Part shown: positions 56,182-64,000 of the stretch, in pieces
Numbering within the stretch: the stretch's first letter is position 1
How the letters are laid out: every line of letters starts with the position of its first letter
Assembly (NCBI GenBank): GCA_024803745.1
Contig: JANJXV010000006.1
Location: 43,253,001 to 43,317,000 of the forward strand
Source: Megascapheus bottae
Lineage: Eukaryota; Chordata; Mammalia; Rodentia; Geomyidae
Direction of reading: 5' to 3'
DNA length: 64,000 nt
Notes under the pieces: generated by a model
Told to the model about the DNA's origin: nothing
The model's input: the letters and a program-made list of their open reading frames with translations, nothing else
Databases searched by the model: none
Position numbers and translations under genes: made by a program

Positions 56182-58321
56182 CTAGAAGGCAAAAATAATT
56201 AGTGCTTGTACGTATCTTCTACAAAGAGCTTGTCAGACAAAACCCAAGTCTTGGGAGGTAAACATAAATAAATAAATTAATTAACTAATTAATTAATTAA
56301 AAAAAAACTCCATTTATGGCTGAAGCGTGAACTATGACCAGGTATCCAGAAAATTCTTTAAATGTTGTTTATTTGACTACTGAAATGAAGGGTCTATATG
56401 TGTATTATATTTCTTTTTTTTTCTGTATAAAAGCAATCAATTCTGAAGCCCCTATCCTCTATGTCTTGGGTTTTATATATGTGAACAGTCACATGGGGGT
56501 TTCTTGGCCTCAGAATTACTACCTATCTCTGATTACTTTCTAATCACAATGCTAATAAGAAAAAGGAAATAACACAGAAAGGTTATTGGCTGCCCATCAG
56601 AGGTGGAAAGGAATTGAGTGCAAAGCGAAGAACAAACCATCTGCTATGAGATCTGGGTGGGTGTGCTCCATCCTTAGTGGGAAGTGTCAGTCAAGAGGCT
56701 TCCTGTCCTAATACTGAGATTCCTTCAGCAGACCAGAGATGAGATAAACACAAGCTCTCCCAATTTCTAAGTCTTTGCTACCTCAAAGAAAGGCACTGAC
56801 TGCCCAGGGTGGGGAAGTGGACCCCATGGCTCTGTTAAGCTACTGGGTGTTCCCACGTGGAAGGAAGACCTTCACGCCTATGATCAACTGTGATTAGGGA
56901 AAAAGATTAGGCTAGAGAACAAAAGATGGGAAAAAAGAAACACTTTTCAAGGCAAAGCAGGAAACAGTATTTGAAAGTCTTGGACTTGGGAGGATCAGAG
57001 GACAGCTGTGTCTATTTGGTGCTAGCAAAGCTTTGTCCTGGCTCTGGGTAGGGTAGCCACCACATGACATTGTTATATAGAGAGAGGGTAGCACTGGACA
57101 ATTTGCAGATCCACTCTAGGTAATCACTTCGAAAAAACCCACAGAGCACTTTAAAATCATGAAATGTTATAGAAAAGCTAAATAATAATCATGCATGATG
57201 CCATGGCAACAGAAAACTTGTAGCAACTGAGAATAGCAAAAGGGAGGCAGGGTGCCCTCTAGGTTTATTTCTAGTTTTTTTGTTTGTTTTTGTTTTCCCA
57301 TTCCCTGGGCCCTATCCACCTCAGAACTATCAATTTTCTTAGATTAAAAAAAATCTTAGTATCTGTAAAAAGGCATTTTTCTCAAGCATCAATTTTATTA
57401 TTTTCTACCTTCCCCCTATCTTCTAGTTTGGCTTCCTACTGACTTACATTATAACTTACACTTTCTATTACTGACTAAATAGTTTTCCATGGAAGGAAGA
57501 GGCAAAAGGACTGCAATATTTGAGGCTAACCTGTAGTATACAGATAGACCCTGTCTCAAAAAGGAAAAAACAGAAACAAAAACCTTTTTCATCCCACAGT
57601 AAGGGACTGGAGGAGAGGGCTTTATTCCCAACAAATTCACTTTCTTATAAAATTTAATTGTAAGATTTTTAAATAAGATTTTAATTATTTTATAAGGTAA
57701 TTAATGAGTGAGACCTCCACAGCTAGACTGAGGGTCATAAGCAAGTTCATCAGATAGTTACCACCCAGAGATGGCTATATATAGATGTAACTCCAAGTCT
57801 TGCAAACAAAACAACACCTCTGCCAACCCCCCCCAAAAAAACCCCTCTAAAACAAAAATATCCTTTTTGTGTGTTGGTACTTAGGCTCTCATTTAGTCTC
57901 TCCTCTTTCTACCCCCTCCAGATTGATGTTCTATCATTTGATCTAAACCTCCACTTCCAAACACTGTTAATTGGAGAGTCTAGGATTTATCTGCCCTGAC
58001 TGGCTTTTAACCTAGATCCTCAGATCTCAGCTGTCCAAATAGTTAGGACTATAGTCATGAACCAATGGGGCTCCCTAAAAATTATTACTATACTTTAAAA
58101 GAATATTAATTTCAAGGGAAAAATACTTCCCCCTAGAATGGAGACCTCTAGTTATCTAGATGATGAGGTCATATTATTTTTTCTAAATGGAAAGGAGTTT
58201 TTAAGCACAGGAGACCTCCAGCACATCTACTGAGGGTAGATGGTTTTAAAATCTAGTTCAGACACTGGCCAATAGGAGACTACCCCAGCTTCTCTGAACA
58301 TTGATGCCCCATGTAACTTAC
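56182..58321 (-). other. MAST4: MAST4 intron
   Basis: 2.1 kb intron. It contains a TTAA-rich low-complexity patch (56262-56297), a B1-like remnant at 57490-57580 (ggctaacctgtagtatacag, gaccctgtctcaaaaa) and a degenerate antisense composite SINE at 57880-58080 (ctgttaattggagagtctag, agatcctcagatctcagctg). The remainder is unassigned. Confidence 0.75.
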
Positions 58322-58434
58322 TTTTGAGAATCTGTGTGAACATGAGGAAAACTGCCGAATTTCCACAGTAAAATCCTCATCATTTGTGTCGTCTTCTTCC
58401 TCTGTTTCCATGTGGTGATATTTCTCTGATCGAG
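58322..58434 (-). CDS. MAST4: MAST4 coding exon: acidic C-terminal extension of kinase
   Basis: 113 bases encoding RSEKYHHMETEEEDDTNDED, then FTVEIRQFSSCSHRFSK, with a split Thr at the start. In the family this segment directly follows the AGC-kinase C-terminal tail. Acceptor tttctgtgcag, donor tcaaaa|gtaagt; phases fit both sides. Confidence 0.96.
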
Positions 58435-58645
58435 CTGCACAGAAATGGTTGGGGACAATTTCAATTACTCAGAGTTTCGGCTTTTAATTTAGATATTTTA
58501 ATTAGTTAATTCTGGACCTTATAGTATGGGTCATGTACTATGTTTAAGAATTTATAGATATGAGATTTGAAGGCTCAAAATTGGATTTTTTTTTAAAAAA
58601 TGAAGCAAAAGCAAAAAAATGTCTTCTGTCAGATAATGCACATAC

Positions 58646-58768
58646 TATCGAAATAACTTGTGTCATCTTCGGATTCCAGCTGGGGAATAAATTCCGCCTT
58701 CTGTCTCAGCAAACTGTTCCAGTCTAAAGATCGGAAGAAACGATGCTGCTTGACTTCATACGCTCCAC
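58646..58768 (-). CDS. MAST4: MAST4 coding exon: end of kinase domain / AGC C-terminal tail
   Basis: 123 bases, the most 5' MAST4 exon in the window. It encodes a split Gly, [20 protein letters not shown], then [20 protein letters not shown] with a split Thr. The VKQH.FF..LDWN.LL..KA.F.P.L.... .D.SYFD pattern is the AGC-kinase lobe end and C-terminal extension. Acceptor cttccag|GT, donor gata|gtatgt. The catalytic lobe exons upstream are not in this window. Confidence 0.97.
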
Positions 58769-60809
58769 CTGGAAGTGGGAAAGCAGAAGCAGAGAGGAAA
58801 GGGTAAACTATTGTCCATGCCAAGACACACAGCAGGGCTAGAGAACCATTTTTTTCCCAAAATATCAGCAGAGAATGAGACATCATAGAAATCATAACTT
58901 TTTCACTTGACTACCAAAACTCAAAAAATTTCGTTCCCATAATCAATCAGTAGGAGATGTGATTTTGCTAACAGCAGTGTGCGAAGGCACAGTTTCTCCT
59001 TGTTAATTTTTCCATGACTTCCTCCATTTTTCAAAGGTTAATGATGCGGCCACTTAAAATCACATTATGTAGAACCTAGGGATCTGGGTACATGTTGGCC
59101 CAAAGCAGACTCACTCATTACAAACCCAGAAAATTCTAACAAGGTGTAAAATGTGTCCACAGCAATAATTCCTCTAGAGGTGAGATTAATAATGATGGAT
59201 TGTTCCTAAATACCATATAACGGTTACCATTCAATTTTATTGGATTGCTCATTAGCATATGTAGGAATTAGGTTCTTTGGCTTAGATTCTTAAGCAAGGG
59301 ATTGATGGCCATGTCTGATAGATTTATATCACATCCAATAAAAAAAATTCAATCAGTTTCTAAATTCAGGCTCCTCTTGCCAAATCAGCATAACAGCACA
59401 ATTAGATGAGTTGTTTTTAATTCAGTTCATGATTTTTAAAGAGTAATTTTCAAGGGAAGGACTTAGAGAAAATATGAACGTTATGCCTCACATGAAGAGA
59501 GGTATGACATAAAATCATAAGATGATATAAAAGTCATAGCATTAGATTCAGGCCCCTACCCTGCCCGGAGAGTACCACACATTCATAAAAGAGAGAACAA
59601 AAAATTGGTTCTGTAAAAACACTAGGAAGAGATTTCTCAAAGGACAAACCCCAGGGCCCCATCAGCTTCTCTCCCCCCCCAACCCCCCTCCAACTAGGAT
59701 AGCTCTTCTGGTTGGAATGTAAATGCTTCCCTCTTATAGTTGTCACTCGTGCCTCCCATCCTGCCTTTTGTGGGATACAAAAGGAACAGCTAGATAGAAA
59801 TGCAAGCTAGATGGAAAATGGACTGGGGATTTTGTTCCAAGAAAGGCTTCTGTCTGTGTCTTTCAACGATGTGGCTCTGTCTGAATTGGGCTCCTCTAGT
59901 CCAAGGCACAATTCTGGCTCTAGCCAAAAGAAATCTAGCCAAGGGTAACTGGAGCTCTGAGGACAGGGAGTGCACAGAGAAAAAGAAAACTAAGGAAACT
60001 CACCCAGCAGTGGGGAGAGTGGATTCTTCTTGCAAACCAGTGGATAAGAATCTATATTGAAGATTCTATCCAGGTGTTTTCCAAGTTTCTAGCACTCTAG
60101 TCTGAACTGCATCATAACAGCTATATTTTTGTCCCTATGGTTTGTGGGTCAATTCTATGCCAATATGATATATGATGTAGATGTTATGTTTCTTTAAATT
60201 GAATAATTGAAAGTAAATCCCCAAAGTAGGAATCATCCATTAGAAACTAAGTAAAAAGACGTAGTGAGATAGTAAGGAAGAGAGCTAATCTAATATTCAG
60301 GTGCACATTGAGTGGCACAAGTTGTTGTATACAACGGGAAGCATGCTGTAGTTTGCTCATCTCCACTGTGTCTCCTGCATAATTTTGATGCGGATTCACA
60401 TTTGCCAAGCCTGGGTAACTGAGCCAATCCATCTGGCCATTCCACGATATGTCTGCATTCCAGTCCACTATGTATCCTGGGTCCCAGTCAGTTTCCCCAA
60501 ATTCAGTTGCCAGTTATCGTTTTCTTTCAGTATCCAGTAGATACAAAGGCCAACAGGGCCTAAGTGTTTCCCTGTCCCATTCCCTCATCAGCCAAACAGC
60601 ATAAGGTTCACACAGTCAGGCTTGGATGTGTAGTACATAAGACACTGGATCTCTGGATGGTTCCATTTTGATGATTAGCATTCCACATGCTGCTCAACTT
60701 TATCCAGAGATGCTACTGTTCCAAGGTGAGAGTCTCAGATGGACCTTCTAGACCATAGCATTGTCCTGTCTTCCCTCCCCTGGAACTCTGCTGATAAGAA
60801 ATAGCTCTG

Positions 60810-61009
60810 GGGGCCGGGAGTTTGGCCTTGTGGTTAAAGTGCTTGCCTAGCATGCATGAAGACCTGGGTTCGATTCCTCAGTACCTCATATAGAAAAAAG
60901 CTGAAGTGATGCTGAGGCTCAAGTAGTAGAGCTCTAGCCTTGAGAAAGTCCAAGGACAGTGCTCAGGCTCTGAGCTCAAGCCCAGGACTGGCAAAAAAAA
61001 AAAAAAAGA
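60810..61009 (+). mobile_element. IDL-Geo dimeric SINE with target-site duplication
   Basis: Near-complete young copy. TGGCCTTGTGG (A-box-like) and GGTTCGATTCC (perfect B box) lie in the left monomer; gatgctgaggctcaagtagt ... gagctcaagcccaggactgg and 15 A follow. Flanked by aagaaatagctctg at 60796-60809 and 61010-61023. Confidence 0.95.
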
Positions 61010-61349
61010 AAGAAATAGCTCTGTTCCTTCTCTGTAGATAATAACAAATGGATCTTCCTCAAGGAGTCACTGTCCCCTGACAGTCTACCATACAATTCTT
61101 ACCTTAGGTCTTCATGCCCCACTGAGGACTTGGTTATCAGTAGGCTCGGTTTCTCAAGAAGGGAAAACCAAGGCAAGGGAGTAGATGACCTCTGGTTTCA
61201 ACTATTGTTAGTTAATATAGTTGAAGACATATAAATATGAAGTGCTCATGCAAAGATAATTCTCACTGTAGGAATTCATCATGGAGATAAGAAAAGGAAA
61301 TGGATTCTATTCTGTTATGCACTAGGTTCATAGCTAGAAACTGTTATGA

Positions 61350-61545
61350 TTTTTTGGTTGTCTGTATAGTACTGGGAATTGAACCTAGGGCCATGCCCAA
61401 GCTAGGCAAGTACCGTATCCTTTAACCATATATTTTGGTTTTGAGATAGGGTCTCATTAGCTTTCCCTAGGATCACTGGAAACTCATTATCCTATCTTTC
61501 ATGTAGCTGGGATTATAGATACGAACTATACCACACCTGGGTCTT
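61350..61545 (-). repeat. B4-like SINE (ID + B1), antisense
   Basis: agtactgggaattgaaccta / agctaggcaagtaccgtatc is a reversed ID-type half. gttttgagatagggtctcat, gtagctgggattatagatac and ctataccacacctggg form a reversed B1-type half. This ID+B1 dimer is the B4 layout, and differs from both SINE types common in this window. Confidence 0.75.
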
Positions 61546-61559
61546 CATGAATATTTCTG

Positions 61560-61680
61560 CATTGACTCCTTACAATAATTTTGACAGGGTGTGTAACATG
61601 CCCATCTTATAGACTAAAAAGCTGAGGCTGAGGACAAGAGGACAAGGACAAGGACCTTACAACTAGGATCCTGATAACAG
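61560..61680 (+). repeat. MIR-like ancient SINE
   Basis: gactccttacaataattttg, catgcccatcttatagacta, aaaagctgaggctgaggaca and ccttacaactagg follow the MIR core-to-3' order, with a small GGACAA expansion. Confidence 0.6.
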
Positions 61681-62839
61681 ACAGGACTGTTCCAGTGGGC
61701 CACTTAGTGCTCCCTAAGTTCAAGACTATAGTTCAAGTAGGACAAGGTGCCCAAATTGCAAGCTCTGCTTTAGCACTAATGTCTTCCCTTGACTTTTCTC
61801 TTTCCATAGAAGTTTCTTAAACACCCATTGTAATCTTCACATCATTTTTCTCAGCCTGTCTAGTCTCTTGGGGACGATGTATATTCACACATTTTCATGG
61901 TGCATTATTTTGCCCGCTAAATATGCATTAAATAGAAAACACTGTCACTGGAAGCAGCATAGCAGGGCTGCAGGATCCTCAGTCTCCTTCTCTGGGCCCT
62001 ATTGGGAGCTGTCATATTGGACTTGTCTGTTTGAAAGTCACTTCTTGACAATGCTAAGAGCTTCGGTAGGGTCTTTTAAATGTCTCTTTTGGACTTCTGC
62101 TAAGGGGTTTGCTCCTCAAGCTGTTTAAGCCTGAAAAGGCTGAAAATAGCAGTCAACAAGAAAATGTGCAGAGAAGTAACTTGCAGCATGTGATACATAA
62201 ACATGGATATGCTGACCACCATCCAGGCTCTGCTGTGTTAAGTCAAGCCCAATCAAAAATCTAAGTAGTCTTAGAGGAAGGCAAGGAGTAGTATAATAAG
62301 TAGACAATCTCCCCAAACTGGCATTTGAACAGTGAAGGGATGAAAGCTTCAGAAAGGGTATGTCCATCCAAATATATTTTTAGTCAGATCTTAGGAGGCC
62401 CTTTCTCTGGGTCAGTTGAACAGAATATCAAAAAAAATATTTGTATTATCACAGGGCAATCTTCAAATGCCACTGCTTCTCATTTTTGGCTCCAGTGAGT
62501 AATAATCACTCCTTAAAATTCTGCCCCTTATACAATCTTGACACAAATTCTTTGACAGTTACTTGAATCTCTTGATCCAAAAGCAGATCTGACTGCAGGT
62601 CATCTAAGCTAGAAAATATCACGTTTGCTTATCACTCAAGGTGAGCAGAAAAGCAAATAGGATGGAGGAAAGGTACAAGAGTTCGGTCAGGTGGAAGGTG
62701 GTGGTACCACCACTATGCTGGTATCTGATTATGAGCCATCTCCCCCCCATCCCTTCAAAAAAGTGAGATTTTTTTTTCTGAGATGCGGAAAATTCAAAAT
62801 GGCATTAGTAGCATCATACTTGGCTCCAAAAACCACATT

Positions 62840-62891
62840 TCAATGACATCTTTGTATCCTCACAATGATCCTGTGAGATGCTATTTCCTTT
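62840..62891 (+). repeat. MIR-like repeat, first part (split by SINE)
   Basis: atcctcacaatgatcctgtg / agatgctatttcc matches the MIR core. The element is interrupted at 62892 and appears to resume near 63126 with tttcatgcatgaggaaatga (the cagatgaggaaactgag region). Confidence 0.6.
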
Positions 62892-63105
62892 TTTGTGCCA
62901 GTCCTGGGTCTTGAACTCAGAGGCAGGGCATTGTCACTGAGCTTCCTTTGCTCAAGGCTTAACACTCTACCATTTCAAAGTTCCATTTACAGGTGTGTTT
63001 AGTAGTTAATTGGATATAAGAGTCTCATGAACTTTCCTGCCCAGGCTGGCTTGGAACAGTGATTCTCAGATCTCAAACTCCTGAGCAACTAGGGTTACAG
63101 ACCCC
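62892..63105 (-). mobile_element. B1-headed composite SINE, antisense, inserted in a MIR
   Basis: tgtgccagtcctgggtcttg, taacactctaccatttcaaa, ttagtagttaattggatata (linker), gattctcagatctcaaactc / ctgagcaactagggttacag (reversed head). Diverged copy; its position inside MIR sequence gives a relative age order. Confidence 0.82.
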
Positions 63106-64000
63106 ATGGAGATGTCTAAAGGTTCCTTTTCATGCATGAGGAAATGATGAACGAGAAGGGAGAAAACCTACCACCTGGCCATAGAGCTGATAATTCAGAC
63201 CATCCTCTCCAGTTTGTGTCCTCAGTCTTGACTTACATTGACTCAGTAAAGACCCGCCTACCACTGAAAAAGGAGAGGCTCATGGAACTCCAGTAAGAAG
63301 CTTGGCTCAAACATACAACCTGGATAATCCTTCATTTTAAACCTTCTTAGATTCACTAATGCAGGTTGGGCATTTCGGTCTTTGTGAAACTATCATGACT
63401 AATCAACTCTGAGCCTGTAGTATCAGGGGCAATATTAAATAAGTATATAAATGCCATTGTTGTGTTTTAGTAAAACAGTCAGTAAACCAGATTTGTCCCA
63501 GATTTGGTAGTCTCTGCTCTTAGGTATTGTAAACTTTAGTAATATATCAGTCCATGCTAAATAATAAGAGAGCCCCCGACAAGGATCCATGAGCAAATGT
63601 GGAAAATGATACAGATATTTGAAACTGTCATAATTTCATGTTGGAAAAAAGAGTAGGAGGGAATTGCTAAACATTTTGTCCTGGTATTTCTGCTTAAATG
63701 GGATAGTGTAAGACTATTTAGAGTAGACCATCCTTCAAGTGAACAATTTTCACTGAGAAAATCGTGTGGAGCCTGAGATAAATTCTTACACTCAGGCAGC
63801 CTGAGACTTTATGCTGGGATCTCTAGTCTGTCTATCCAGAATACATGAAAGGAAAGAAAACATAAAGTGCTAATAAAATGTCAGGAGAAATAACTGACAA
63901 GAAATGAATCCCCTTTCTCCTTCATCCTGTAAGGCAGTGGTGTTAGTCTTTCTAGGGTCACAGTCCTGATCACTGTGAAAGGACAGCATAAATCAACCCC

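Larger units (their letters stand above)
58769..64000 (-). other. MAST4: MAST4 intron (continues beyond window)
   Basis: At least 5.2 kb of intron upstream of the kinase-end exon. I searched the - strand for kinase motif exons and found none. Repeats are listed separately; 58770-60795, 61680-62835 and 63200-64000 hold nothing I can assign. Confidence 0.75.

Noticed and set aside
60810..61009. Possible tRNA gene (A and B boxes)
   Set aside because: The boxes belong to the ID-like head of a SINE: there is a second monomer, an A tail and a target-site duplication, and no cloverleaf ends with a mature tRNA acceptor stem.
58769..64000. Search for further MAST4 kinase-domain exons
   Set aside because: No - strand segment shows kinase motifs such as HRD or DFG with splice sites; the intron seems to run past the window end.

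Overview
This is mammalian nuclear DNA, most probably from a geomyoid rodent (kangaroo rat, pocket mouse or pocket gopher). The rodent and geomyoid assignment rests on the many copies of a dimeric SINE. Its left half is ID-like with tRNA-type A and B boxes, and its right half is a second monomer that matches the published description of the Geomyoidea-restricted IDL-Geo family. B1-like (7SL-derived) and B4-like SINEs are also present. No bacterial, viral or plasmid gene organisation is visible.

Two protein-coding genes are supported, in convergent orientation. CD180 (RP105) is complete on the + strand: three coding exons at 6079-6168, 13810-13976 and 15602-17330 join in frame to give 661 codons, followed by a 3' UTR with a polyadenylation signal at 17966-17971. 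CD180 is a leucine-rich-repeat surface receptor of B cells and myeloid cells with a transmembrane helix and only a stub cytoplasmic tail. MAST4 (microtubule-associated serine/threonine kinase 4) lies on the - strand. Only its 3' half is in the window: ten coding exons between 58768 and 35093 that stay in frame (1762 codons, plus a glycine codon split with the exon beyond the window), then a roughly 2.5 kb 3' UTR ending near 32555. The window contains the AGC-kinase C-terminal extension, the acidic linker, the PDZ domain and the long Ser/Pro-rich tail. The kinase catalytic exons must lie beyond 64000. The two genes have no evident functional link. Their convergent adjacency matches the CD180-MAST4 arrangement I know from human chromosome 5.

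Layout: 1-6078 is upstream, repeat-bearing DNA including the probable CD180 promoter; 6079-17990 is CD180; 17991-32554 is intergenic and rich in retroelements; 32555-64000 is MAST4. The most unusual structure is at 28355-30418. A short L1 on the - strand keeps its 5' UTR (with about four GC-rich tandem monomers and a YY1-like 5' tip) and its 3' end but lacks most of the body. It sits next to a short polyadenylated insertion, and the two are bracketed by three copies of the same target-site sequence. A second triple-target-site locus, with two SINEs of different build, lies at 53945-54423 inside a MAST4 intron. I found no evidence for a novel gene system; the novelty here is in retrotransposon structure.
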